NCBI GenBank assembly: GCA_949840905.1
Contig: CATKXW010000018.1
Coordinates: 1-45,774 of the forward strand
Direction of reading: 5' to 3'
Length of the DNA: 45,774 nucleotides
Origin: an uncultured Eggerthellaceae bacterium
Lineage (GTDB): Bacteria; Actinomycetota; Coriobacteriia; Coriobacteriales; Eggerthellaceae
Positions 17,494-24,588 of the stretch are shown here, piece after piece. The notes under the pieces are model-generated. The model saw only the letters and a list, made by a program, of their open reading frames with translations. It was not told the origin of the DNA and did no database searches. Each line of letters starts with the position of its first letter. Position 1 is the first letter of the stretch. Position numbers and translations under genes: made by a program.

Positions 17494-18156
17494 GTGGAAT
17501 ACTTCGTATCGTTTCTGGAAGGCATCATCACGTTCGTGTCGCCTTGTTTGCTCCCCATGATCCCCATCTACGTCACCTATTTCGCCGCCGGCGAGGAAGT
17601 GCGCACGGCCACGGTGCTCAAAAACGCTCTTGGGTTCGTGTTGGGATTCACCGTGGTGTTCGTGGCTCTCGGAGCCTTAGCGGGCACCGTCGGGTCGTTC
17701 CTCTTGGAATACCGCACAGCGCTGAACGTGATATGCGGTGCGGTGGTGGTGCTGTTCGGCCTCTACTTCCTCGGCATCATCAAAGTGAACCTGTTCAAAG
17801 GACCGAAGGCCGCCCTCGATGGCAAGCACTTGGGCTTTCCCTCGGCAGTGCTGTTCGGCATCGTGTTCTCCGTGGGCTGGACGCCGTGCGTGGGAGCGTT
17901 CCTCGGCTCGGCGCTCATGTTGGCTTCCCAGCAAGGATCAACCCTCGCAGGCGTGCTCATGCTGCTGTGCTATTCGGCTGGCCTCGGGGTGCCCTTCGTA
18001 GCCAGCGCCGTAGCCATAGACAAGCTCAAAGGCGCCTTCGACGCGGTGAAGCGCCACTACGATACGATAACCAAGGTGTGCGGCTGGCTGCTCGTGGCTA
18101 TCGGCGTGGCCATGGCCACTGGGCTGTTCGGGCAACTGCTCACGTTCCTGAGCTAG
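17494..18156 (+). CDS. ccdA: CcdA-type thiol-disulfide transporter membrane protein
   Basis: 220 residues with six hydrophobic segments. The two family signatures are present: SPCLLPMIP near residue 16 and GWTPCVGA near residue 129, each with the reactive Cys next to proline. CcdA carries reducing equivalents from cytoplasmic thioredoxin to thioredoxin-like proteins outside the membrane. The start is a GTG at 17494 with GGAG six bases upstream. The TlpA-like gene follows after 12 bp, and the pairing is functional: CcdA reduces the TlpA-type protein. In this anaerobe the pair may serve cytochrome maturation or reduce exported oxidoreductases. Confidence 0.93.
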   Translation: MEYFVSFLEGIITFVSPCLLPMIPIYVTYFAAGEEVRTATVLKNALGFVLGFTVVFVALGALAGTVGSFLLEYRTALNVICGAVVVLFGLYFLGIIKVNLFKGPKAALDGKHLGFPSAVLFGIVFSVGWTPCVGAFLGSALMLASQQGSTLAGVLMLLCYSAGLGVPFVASAVAIDKLKGAFDAVKRHYDTITKVCGWLLVAIGVAMATGLFGQLLTFLS

Positions 18157-18168
18157 AAAGGATCACTC

Positions 18169-18771
18169 ATGACCGACGAGAAGGAACAGCGATCCCAAGA
18201 GGATTCCCGCAAGGGCCTCGTCATAGCCGTGACCATCTTCGCCGTGGTGCTCATAGCCGCGGTGCTGGCCTACAACGCCCTCGCGCCCGAGGCCTCCCAA
18301 GGCTTCGACCTGCAACGGAACGGCTCCTCCTCCCAAGCGACCTCCGGCGGCGCGAAGGTCCCCGCTTTCACGGTCACCGATGCTGCAGGAGAGACGGTGT
18401 CGATCCGACAGTTCGAAGGAGAGCCGGTGGTGCTGAACTTCTGGGCGAGCACCTGCGGACCGTGCCAGAGCGAGATGCCCCATTTCCAAGCCGCCTACGA
18501 GAAGCTGGGCGCTGAGGTGCGCTTCGTCATGGTCGACATCCCTGGGTTCAACGGAGAGACCATCGAGCGGGCCGAGCGTTTCCTCCAGAGCAACGGCTAC
18601 ACCTTCCCCGCCTACTTCGATGCCGAAGCCGATGCCTCGCGCGCCTTCGCCATCACCTCCATCCCGCGCACCTACTTCATCGACGCCAACGGCTCCATCG
18701 TGGCCTCAGCATCCGGCGCGCTCAGCCAACAGAGCCTCGCCCAGGGCCTTGAGATGCTCGGGGTCTCCTAG
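18169..18771 (+). CDS. membrane-anchored TlpA/ResA-like thioredoxin
   Basis: 200 residues. A charged N-terminus and one membrane segment (about residues 17-38) anchor the protein, leaving a thioredoxin domain outside. The active site is NFWASTCGPCQSEMP near residue 95 (CGPC), and the cis-proline loop is SIPRTYFID near residue 164. It is of the TlpA/ResA type, which reduces disulfides in exported proteins such as apocytochrome c. It lies 12 bp after ccdA with a GAAAGGA ribosome site, so the two are surely co-transcribed and the membrane protein is the likely reductant. Confidence 0.93.
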   Translation: MTDEKEQRSQEDSRKGLVIAVTIFAVVLIAAVLAYNALAPEASQGFDLQRNGSSSQATSGGAKVPAFTVTDAAGETVSIRQFEGEPVVLNFWASTCGPCQSEMPHFQAAYEKLGAEVRFVMVDIPGFNGETIERAERFLQSNGYTFPAYFDAEADASRAFAITSIPRTYFIDANGSIVASASGALSQQSLAQGLEMLGVS

Positions 18772-18837
18772 AACGCAGCGGGAAAGCCGCTATACTGGTG
18801 AACGACGAACGACGACGATGGAAAGAGGTTCCTCCCT

Positions 18838-19077
18838 ATGGCAACGCCGATACTCTATTATTGGGCCCCCTGCAAGACCTGCTCAGTGGTGACGCAGTTC
18901 GCCGATGAGCACAGCATCGAGCTCGACAAGCGCGATGTGGAGCAGGAAATCCCCTACCAAGAGCTGCTAGCCCTAGGTGGAGACGCCGATCTCATCCCCT
19001 ACCTCTCCGACGGCGACACGCTCGTGCAAGGCAACGACGCCGTGATAACCTACCTCACCGAGAAGTACCTGTCCTAA
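18838..19077 (+). CDS. glutaredoxin/thioredoxin-like small redox protein
   Basis: 79 residues. The protein begins ATPILYYWAPCKTCSVVTQF with a CKTC active site at residues 12-15, then a conserved turn LIPYLSDGDTLVQGNDAVITYL near the C-terminus, where IPYL supplies the cis-proline. It fits the glutaredoxin-like fold of about 80 residues and is cytoplasmic. It lies 66 bp after the TlpA-like gene on the same strand and before a strong terminator, so it completes a three-gene thiol-redox unit. Its partner is unknown. Confidence 0.85.
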   Translation: MATPILYYWAPCKTCSVVTQFADEHSIELDKRDVEQEIPYQELLALGGDADLIPYLSDGDTLVQGNDAVITYLTEKYLS

Positions 19078-19116
19078 ACGACTCGCTAAGCAAAAGGGGC
19101 ATCATCCCCTAGGTCG

Positions 19117-19160
19117 AAACGCCACAGGCCGGGAGCAGCAGCTCCCGGCCTGTGGCGTTT
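19117..19160 (+). terminator. 19-bp-stem hairpin after redox cluster
   Basis: 19117-19135 pairs perfectly with 19142-19160 around a six-base loop. On the minus strand the stem is followed by TTT only weakly; on the plus strand it ends GTTT. The right arm shares 18 identical bases with the terminator arm beside tRNA-Ala (20824-20841), which matters for the islet described here. Confidence 0.8.
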
Positions 19161-19176
19161 CCAAGGAGACGAAGGG
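19145..19176. repeat. distal copy of tRNA-Ala 3' end plus terminator arm (att-like)
   Basis: This 32-base stretch matches 20824-20857. The 18 bases CCGGCCTGTGGCGTTTCC are identical, then the CCA-end region differs (AA against TGGT), then GGAGAYGAAGGG matches, which is the 3' acceptor and T-stem side of tRNA-Ala. On the minus strand it reads as a partial tRNA 3' end followed by its terminator. It ends exactly where the first 27-bp element end begins (19177). It could be a decayed attachment site or the rest of a duplicated tRNA gene. Confidence 0.55.
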
Positions 19177-19460
19177 GAGACAAAGGGACACCCCTAATGT
19201 CTCATTAGGGATTCAGACCCTTAGGCAGTATGACTCCGGTCTTCTCCGCAACCACCCTACGTCGATCTTACTCTTTGGTGACAACAAGAAACGTTATCGT
19301 CTTCTTCTCTGTCGTTACAGTACGGACGATAAAGGATGCACGTCGCCCGAGGACATGCGGGCATTCTGCTCGCTCGTATCGAACGAGCAGTCAAGATCGA
19401 AAAGAACCTCGTCGCGAGAGCGAAGCACAAGAATAGCTGGCCTTATAGAACATCCAATGA
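19177..19460 (+). mobile_element. MITE-like element copy A (decayed)
   Basis: The left end is the 27-bp palindrome-like unit 19177-19203 (GAGACAAAGGGACA...TGTCTC). The interior is a diverged copy of element B in the same direction: shared islands include CAGTATG, ACGTTATC, CAGACGATA-like and GTATCGAACGA tracts. A matching right end is not clear. One stretch (about 19281-19380) stays open for more than 30 codons on the plus strand and may be a remnant of a transposase, unidentified. This element fills most of the 411-bp gap between the glutaredoxin-like gene and the PoNi-type gene. The right limit is approximate. Confidence 0.45.
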
Positions 19461-19488
19461 GCCATGAGGCGTGGTCCTTCGTCGTCTT

Positions 19489-20352
19489 TCACAGCAGGTC
19501 GATGGCGATGAAGCGGCTACCTTCGAGCTTCGCCTTTTCCATACCGTAGAGCTTTGCTATAGCGGTCAGTCCCCAGTCGTAGAATCCATGATACGTATAA
19601 TCGTCCGGACCGCTCATCTCCGCTAGATGCTCGTACTCTTTCATCCTACGCTCGTAGTATCGTTCGATCATGGTGTCGAGGAACTCGACGAATGCATCGG
19701 TGCGAACCGCGTCCTCCTCAGCATGGACCACGCTCATGAAGCCGTCCGCTTCCTTCACGAATTCACCCGACACATTCATTGGAAAATAGTAGTCCTTATC
19801 TGTCGTCTTCCTCCCTTCGAACACCCAATTGCGCAGCAGATCCAGTACCGCATCGACATAGCGCTCCTCCACCATATGCTCTTCGATGAACGCTAGGTCC
19901 TCCTTGTCCATATCGAATAGAATGCCGAGCGACAGGAGCTTCACCGCTTCGTTGTAGCTCAGCTTCGTATCGAGCGATCCTCGACGAGTGCAATAGGTCT
20001 TCACGACCGGCAGCATATCCTCCTTTTCGGCACCGATCAGATAGAGCGTCGTCAACTTGATATCGAGATAGAAGATCGTTTTGGATATCTTCGGCGGATC
20101 CTTCTTCATAAGCGCATCGTTCATACGATTCGCCCGCACCAGTTCGCCCAAATAGTACGCTTTGCTCTTGAAATCATCCCGCGGAATGTAGGCATCGCTT
20201 CCATAGCGGATCGCATCGGCATCGGTCATCATAGCTTCAGCTTGTGCCTTCGCCGCCTCTGCTTTGATCGCCGCAAGATGCTCATCGACGGTCGTAACCG
20301 TTGATGTATCGGCCATCTTCGCGCTCTTCTTCCGTCCTCCGAACAATCCCAT
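19489..20352 (-). CDS. PoNi (DUF1911)-type immunity-like protein
   Basis: 287 residues from the ATG at 20352 (GAGGAG five bases upstream). The N-terminus is short and basic (MGLFGGRKKSAKM), followed by an Ala/Glu-rich helix. The middle and C-terminal halves are helical, and the end, YTYHGFYDWGLTAIAKLYGMEKAKL, resembles the DUF1911 part of PoNi proteins, which neutralise PoNe-type DNase toxins of polymorphic secretion systems. No toxin gene, secretion gene or signal peptide is nearby, so it would be an orphan. It is flanked on both sides by copies of a short inverted-repeat element and lies inside the block next to tRNA-Ala. Function is inferred from weak similarity seen by eye. Confidence 0.6.
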   Translation of the reverse strand: MGLFGGRKKSAKMADTSTVTTVDEHLAAIKAEAAKAQAEAMMTDADAIRYGSDAYIPRDDFKSKAYYLGELVRANRMNDALMKKDPPKISKTIFYLDIKLTTLYLIGAEKEDMLPVVKTYCTRRGSLDTKLSYNEAVKLLSLGILFDMDKEDLAFIEEHMVEERYVDAVLDLLRNWVFEGRKTTDKDYYFPMNVSGEFVKEADGFMSVVHAEEDAVRTDAFVEFLDTMIERYYERRMKEYEHLAEMSGPDDYTYHGFYDWGLTAIAKLYGMEKAKLEGSRFIAIDLL

Positions 20353-20432
20353 AGCTTCTCCTCGACATCTCTCATATCCGATCGATGAGGCGCAGGAATC
20401 CGGTGCTCCCGACACCATACCACCATTATAGG

Positions 20433-20744
20433 GAGACAAAGGGACATCCCTGGTGTCTCATTTATGACGCCGATCCCTAAACAGTATGCTCCCGATCTTC
20501 CCGGTGGCCGCTCTACACCGATCCTTCCCTTAGAGGCAACGCGAGACGTTATCACCCTCTCCTTCGTCGCTCCGATCCAGACGATAGAGGTAGGCCACCA
20601 AAAGCATCGAAGGCTCCCAGGCGCACTATACGCTCATATCGAACGATCCACCGGTATTGAGAAGAACATCGTCGCAAGCGCGGAGCAAAGCGATAGCCAG
20701 CCTCCCATGCATCTAATGAGACATTAGGGATGTCCCTTTGTCTC
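20433..20744. mobile_element. MITE-like element copy B, 312 bp with 27-bp terminal inverted repeats
   Basis: The left end (20433-20459) and the right end (20718-20744) are inverted repeats matching at 25 of 27 positions. Each end is itself an imperfect palindrome (GAGACA...TGTCTC). The interior holds no intact gene. It is homologous in patches to copy A at 19177-19460, in the same direction, on the other side of the PoNi-type gene. The structure fits a MITE or a REP/BIME-like unit mobilised in trans. I cannot name the family. Confidence 0.6.
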
Positions 20745-20766
20745 GACCTTTGTCTCATCCAGAAAT

Positions 20767-20793
20767 GAGACATTAGGTGTATCCCTTTGTCTC
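20767..20793. repeat. fourth copy of the 27-bp palindromic unit
   Basis: GAGACATTAGG...CTTTGTCTC repeats the right end of element B 22 bp further on, with a few changes. It is oriented like 20718-20744 and opposite to 19177-19203 and 20433-20459. It ends ten bases before the terminator hairpin of tRNA-Ala. Confidence 0.6.
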
Positions 20794-20803
20794 ACAGCAA
20801 AAA

Positions 20804-20832
20804 ACAGGCCGGAAGCGGGGCTTCCGGCCTGT
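20804..20832 (-). terminator. intrinsic terminator of tRNA-Ala
   Basis: A 13-bp perfect stem (20804-20816 with 20820-20832) and a GGG loop. On the minus strand it is followed by a run of six T, a textbook intrinsic terminator ten bases past the tRNA 3' end. Confidence 0.85.
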
Positions 20833-20857
20833 GGCGTTTCCTGGTGGAGATGAAGGG
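20824..20857. repeat. proximal copy of tRNA-Ala 3' end plus terminator arm (att-like)
   Basis: Partner of 19145-19176. It spans one arm of the terminator, the encoded CCA and the 3' strand of the acceptor stem of tRNA-Ala. The two copies are direct repeats about 1.68 kb apart and bracket the PoNi-type gene and the MITE-like elements. Confidence 0.55.
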
Positions 20858-20917
20858 ATTCGAACCCTCGGCCCCCACGTTGCGAACGTGATGCTCTCCC
20901 AGCTGAGCTACATCCCC
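20842..20917 (-). tRNA. tRNA-Ala (anticodon CGC)
   Basis: A 76-nt cloverleaf on the minus strand with encoded CCA. The acceptor stem is GGGGATG/CATCTCC and contains G3:U70, the alanine identity pair. The anticodon stem TCACG/CGTGG carries the loop TTCGCAA, anticodon CGC, reading GCG codons. The T-arm has GGTTCGAATCC. A strong terminator follows. The 3' end is partly duplicated 1.68 kb away, consistent with use as an integration site. Confidence 0.96.
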
Positions 20918-20999
20918 AAGAAAAGCGGTGGCGCGTTCGGTGCTTCTGAACACGCAAAGAGGTATTCTACACTAAATCGTGCACAAGTTCACGGGATTC

Positions 21000-21338
21000 C
21001 TAAGCGACCACGCGCTCGGTCGTGGCCTCTTCCACCGTCTCGGCGAACTCTTCGGTGGTCTCCTCGATGAAGGCGGAGAAGATGGGCTCGCCATCCTGGG
21101 ACAGCTCGACGGTGCCCGTGAGCACGTCGGCGTACTGATAGGACTGACGGGCGGTGCGGCCGCGCTTGCGATCGACCTCCATGATGAACAGGCGCGGATG
21201 CACCTGCGTGAGCACCCCTTCGCTCTCTACGATCTTCGAACGGCCCATGTTGGCGCGCACCTTGAGGCGCTGACCGACGAAATCGTTGAGCGTGTCATGA
21301 ATGGAGTCGACGATCTGTGCTTGCTTGGCTAGATCCAT
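21000..21338 (-). CDS. veg: Veg-like (DUF1021) small protein
   Basis: 112 residues resembling Bacillus Veg: VGQRLKVRANMGRSKIVESEGVLTQVHPRLFIMEVD and the block SYQYADVLTGTVELS match the family's KR-x-A-N-G-R and YSYADVLTETVEL stretches. Veg is a small conserved protein implicated in biofilm and translation-linked functions in firmicutes; its exact role is unclear. The C-terminal tail (EETTEEFAETVEEATTERVV) is acidic and Thr/Glu-rich and is not part of the usual domain. The gene stands alone. A minus-strand TTGACA at 21474-21479 is the best -35 candidate in the 265-bp gap, without a clear -10 partner. Confidence 0.82.
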   Translation of the reverse strand: MDLAKQAQIVDSIHDTLNDFVGQRLKVRANMGRSKIVESEGVLTQVHPRLFIMEVDRKRGRTARQSYQYADVLTGTVELSQDGEPIFSAFIEETTEEFAETVEEATTERVVA

Positions 21339-21524
21339 ACGCTATCATCCCTCACCTTATCGAGTTGCGTGTGCGCCTATGAGTTCGTTCGGCATCGAAG
21401 AATGCATGGCTTCGTGTTAGGCACGAGTCTTTTCGACAAAACATACAAATCACAGAAGGTAGTTTATCACTTTTGTCAAAGAACGTTCAACCATCGCGCC
21501 GAACGGCATCGCAGCGAAAACGAA

Positions 21525-21555
21525 CGGCTCCCCTTCCCGTAAAGGAGGGGAGCCG
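21525..21555 (-). terminator. terminator of SurA_N-like gene
   Basis: CGGCTCCCC (21525-21533) pairs with GGGGAGCCG (21547-21555) over a 13-base loop, followed on the minus strand by TTCGTTTTCG. It lies about 50 bp past the stop of the gene ending at 21604. Confidence 0.7.
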
Positions 21556-21603
21556 CGTGAGTCCAGGGTCTGTCATGGCAGGAGCAGAGAGAACCTCTCT
21601 TAA

Positions 21604-22719
21604 CTACTGCTGCTGGGTAGCCTGGGCCTGAGCGAACATGTTCTGGAAGTAGTACGGGAGCAGGTTCACGTTGTAGGGCAGGTCCTTCGGAGCGGCGGCC
21701 ATCTTGATATCACTGCTCTCGATGGTGCTGTCGAGGTAATCGGTGTAAGCCTGCTGCTGCGCGTACATCTTCAGCATCTCACGGATCGGATTCACCACCT
21801 CGGCGTCGATGCCGTCGAGAGACGTGGCATCGGCGTACTCCGGATAATAGGTCTTCAGATAGTCGAGCGCCTCGGCATCGATCTGCTCAGCCGGATAGGC
21901 ACTGTCAGCCAGCAGCTCCATGAGCGCGTTCTGCTTCACTTGACGCTCGCACTGCTCCCGGAAGGCCTCCTCGGTCATGCCAGCCTCTTGCAGAGCCTGC
22001 TGCCACTCCTCTTCGGTCTCGAAGTTAGTGCGGGTAGCATCGTAGACCTCGTCCACCTCTTCCGGCGTCACTTGCACATCGAGCTCGGCCACGGCCTGCT
22101 CCACCAGAGCATCGTCCACGAACATGGAGATGACGGAGTTGCGCAGGGTCTCAGGGGTATAGCCCGAAGACACGAGCCACTGGGCCCATGCATCCTCCTC
22201 ACCCAGGTCATAGAGCTCGCGGAAGTCGGCGATGTACTCTTCTACCTCGAACTCTGTGACCTCTTTGCCGTTCACCACCACAGCCACGCCCTCAGAGAGC
22301 TCGGCTACCTCGAAGGGCGGTTCGTCGCTCGCCTTCTGCTGTTGCTGGACTGCCTGCTCCTGAGCCACCGTCTGCGGAGCCGGAGCGTTGCGCACGTTCC
22401 AGATGGAGTAGGAGATGCCCGCGATGATGATGAGCAGCAGCACGATGATGACGGCCGCATCGAGGCCCGACGGGGTCTCTTCATGAAGGTCGGGGCGAAC
22501 ATCCTCTTCAGGTATGGGCGCCATGGGAGGGATGTTCTGCTCGGCAGCCCGCTCCCCTAGCGGCTCGCCTTGGGGCGGCTCAGGCTGGGCTGCGGCCTCA
22601 GCGGTCTCTTGGTCCTCAGCGATCATGCCCGTACCAGCGTTATCCTCGAAGTCGCCCGCATCGACGATGCCCGTGGCGTCCTGTTCCTGTTCCAATTCCC
22701 TGTAATTCTCATCTGCCAT
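21604..22719 (-). CDS. membrane-anchored SurA_N-like chaperone-type protein
   Basis: 371 residues. The first 85 or so are acidic and Pro/Glu-rich and would lie in the cytoplasm. One membrane segment follows (AAVIIVLLLIIIAGISYSIW, about residues 88-107), and the remainder is outside. The outer part starts VAVVVNGKEVTEFEVEEYI and runs as charged helices, which is the SurA N-terminal/trigger-factor-like chaperone fold. No parvulin PPIase domain is present. It may hold or fold exported proteins. It diverges from a GntR gene. Its promoter region carries a TATAAT (22785-22790, minus strand) and a perfect palindrome just downstream. Confidence 0.75.
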   Translation of the reverse strand: MADENYRELEQEQDATGIVDAGDFEDNAGTGMIAEDQETAEAAAQPEPPQGEPLGERAAEQNIPPMAPIPEEDVRPDLHEETPSGLDAAVIIVLLLIIIAGISYSIWNVRNAPAPQTVAQEQAVQQQQKASDEPPFEVAELSEGVAVVVNGKEVTEFEVEEYIADFRELYDLGEEDAWAQWLVSSGYTPETLRNSVISMFVDDALVEQAVAELDVQVTPEEVDEVYDATRTNFETEEEWQQALQEAGMTEEAFREQCERQVKQNALMELLADSAYPAEQIDAEALDYLKTYYPEYADATSLDGIDAEVVNPIREMLKMYAQQQAYTDYLDSTIESSDIKMAAAPKDLPYNVNLLPYYFQNMFAQAQATQQQ

Positions 22720-22759
22720 GATGAAAGACCGATCCTTCTCTCGGATGCTACGTTCAAAG

Positions 22760-22790
22760 GGATTCCGCGGAATCCGTTGGTGGCATTATA
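22760..22790 (-). promoter_or_regulatory. promoter and 16-bp palindrome upstream of SurA_N-like gene
   Basis: GGATTCCGCGGAATCC (22760-22775) is a perfect palindrome. A minus-strand TATAAT lies at 22785-22790, so the palindrome would cover the transcription start and first transcribed bases, a classic repressor position. No good -35 is visible. Confidence 0.45.
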
Positions 22791-22868
22791 TATATGTTGC
22801 GCAGTTTTGACGCCCAGGCCGTCCCATCCTGTAGGCGAAATGAAAGGATGGGCAGGTGAGCTGATGGC

Positions 22869-22910
22869 TTGACCTCTTTTGTTCTAGTTGTTATAGTATA
22901 TATATAACAA
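22869..22910 (+). promoter_or_regulatory. gntR promoter with overlapping operator
   Basis: TTGACC (22869-22874), a 17-bp spacer and TATAGT (22892-22897) form a near-consensus promoter 31 bp upstream of the GntR start. The perfect inverted repeat TTGTTATA (22888-22895)/TATAACAA (22903-22910), with a 7-bp centre, covers the -10 box. This is the arrangement expected for autorepression by a YtrA-type regulator. Confidence 0.72.
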
Positions 22911-22927
22911 TAAGCGAAGGAGGGACG

Positions 22928-23410
22928 ATGTTCATCGAAGTGGATGCGACCGCCAAAGAGCCGCTCTATGGCCAGATACGGGACCAGATCGTCGCCGGCA
23001 TCGCCACCGGCGAGCTCACCGTGGGCATGCAGCTGCCATCGGTGCGCGCCCTCGCCGCCGATCTCGGGATCAACCTGCATACGGTCAACAAGGCTTACGC
23101 CGTGCTACGAGACGAGGGCTATGTGCGCATGAAGGGCCGCTCCGGCGCGTTCATCGCCGAAGCCGACGACGGCGACCGCCGCGCACGGGCCCTCAGCGCC
23201 GCCGAAGAGGAGCTGTTCGCCGCCGCCCTCGCCTATCGCGCCAACGGGGGCACCCGCGGTCAGTTCCTCGAAGCCGCCGCCGCTCAGGCCGCCCGCGCGT
23301 TCGGCACCGTCAGCACCGCTGTCGCGCAGAAGAGCGATAAGGCCCGATGCGCGCCTAGTCCCTCCAGCGCTCCGATGGAGCGCTCTGCGATAGCCAACGC
23401 TCACAGCTGA
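22928..23410 (+). CDS. GntR-family (YtrA subfamily) regulator
   Basis: 160 residues. The first 75 form a GntR winged helix-turn-helix: LYGQIRDQIVAGIATGELTVGMQLPSVRALAADLGINLHTVNKAYAVLRDEGYV. The short C-terminal part, without a large effector domain, places it in the YtrA subfamily, which typically controls a linked membrane-protein or ABC operon. GAAGGAGGG precedes the ATG. The next gene, 50 bp on, is a DUF1648 membrane protein, the usual partner. Likely autorepressed through the inverted repeat over its -10 box. Confidence 0.92.
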   Translation: MFIEVDATAKEPLYGQIRDQIVAGIATGELTVGMQLPSVRALAADLGINLHTVNKAYAVLRDEGYVRMKGRSGAFIAEADDGDRRARALSAAEEELFAAALAYRANGGTRGQFLEAAAAQAARAFGTVSTAVAQKSDKARCAPSPSSAPMERSAIANAHS

Positions 23411-23460
23411 CCGCCCCCGCTGATCCGACCTCGAACGCCCTGACCGATAGGAGCCCTCCC

Positions 23461-24588
23461 ATGGAACTCTCCGCTTCTACTATCAGCTACGCTTTCACGG
23501 CCATGGCCGTGATCATCATGCCCCTGACGGGCGTGCTATGCGCGCTGCTGCCCTTCCTCATGCCGAAGAGGGAATGCTTCACCGTCACCATTCCCGACGA
23601 TGCCCAAGACCATCCCACCATACGGTCTTACAAGCGCGCCTATGTCACCATCATGCTGACGCTGACGGCAGTACTGACCGCGGCCATCGCCCTCGCTGCC
23701 ATACTGAGCGCCTTCGCCGCGATGATCATTCTGATGGGCGGAGGCCTCTTCGCCCTGTGCGCAGCCTCCTATGCTCTCATGTTCCATTTCCGCTCGAAGG
23801 TGCGGCACCTGAAAGAGGCCGAAGGTTGGCGGGCTTCAGGCGAGAAGGCGGTGGCCATGTTGGGTGACGAGCCCATGCCGCGCGCGCTGTCGCTCAAATG
23901 GGATCTGCTGTTCTTGCCCGGCATCTTGGTGCCGCTGATCATCTGCCTGCTCGGCTACGGGAGCATACCTGATCAGATCCCTGGCAACATAGACCTCGAC
24001 GGCCAGGTCACGAACTATTACTCCAAGAGCATCGCCATGGCCTGCTTCCCGGCGCTCATCGTCGCCTTCGTCGACAGCATCCTCATATTCGGCCACTGGC
24101 AGATACTCCGGTCGAAGAAGGGGTCTGACCCCGCCCTTCCCGCAGCCACCGCCTGGGCCTATGGCCGGTTCGCGAACGTACAGACCAAGCTTTTGGTGAT
24201 ATCGGGCATCGTGCTCGGCTTCGTCGGGCTGGCCATGGCAGCGAGCTTCGTGGGCATCATATCCTTAGGGACGGCCGCCATCATCTGTCTTGCATGCGCC
24301 ATGATCGTAGCCATAGGGAGCATCGCGATAGCGGCGGTCTATGGCCAGAACGGCAGTCGCCTCATCGCCCGGGTCAGCGCCCCAGGCCCTATGGCCGTCG
24401 ACGACGACCGCTACTGGAAAGCCGGCATCTTCTACGTCAACCGCGACGACCCCAGCCTCTTCTTGCCCGAGCGCTTCGGCATCGGCTGGACCATGAACTG
24501 GGGGCGACCTGCCGCGTGGGCCATCCTCTTCGGCCTCCTTGCGGTCCTGACCGCCTTCATCGTCGCCGTCTTCTTCCTCACCGCCTAA
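23461..24588 (+). CDS. DUF1648/DUF5808 membrane protein
   Basis: 375 residues with about eight membrane segments. LGYGSIPDQIPGNIDLDGQVTNYYSKS in the middle is a DUF1648-type motif. Near the C-terminus, DDRYWKAGIFYVNRDDPSLFLPERFGIGWTMNWGRP resembles DUF5808. Such proteins commonly lie beside YtrA-type regulators and are thought to act in envelope stress or signal responses, though their activity is not known. It lies 50 bp after the GntR gene with a GATAGGAG site, so the two form an operon. The 3' end overlaps by 4 bp the convergent small AbrB-like gene. Confidence 0.82.
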   Translation: MELSASTISYAFTAMAVIIMPLTGVLCALLPFLMPKRECFTVTIPDDAQDHPTIRSYKRAYVTIMLTLTAVLTAAIALAAILSAFAAMIILMGGGLFALCAASYALMFHFRSKVRHLKEAEGWRASGEKAVAMLGDEPMPRALSLKWDLLFLPGILVPLIICLLGYGSIPDQIPGNIDLDGQVTNYYSKSIAMACFPALIVAFVDSILIFGHWQILRSKKGSDPALPAATAWAYGRFANVQTKLLVISGIVLGFVGLAMAASFVGIISLGTAAIICLACAMIVAIGSIAIAAVYGQNGSRLIARVSAPGPMAVDDDRYWKAGIFYVNRDDPSLFLPERFGIGWTMNWGRPAAWAILFGLLAVLTAFIVAVFFLTA

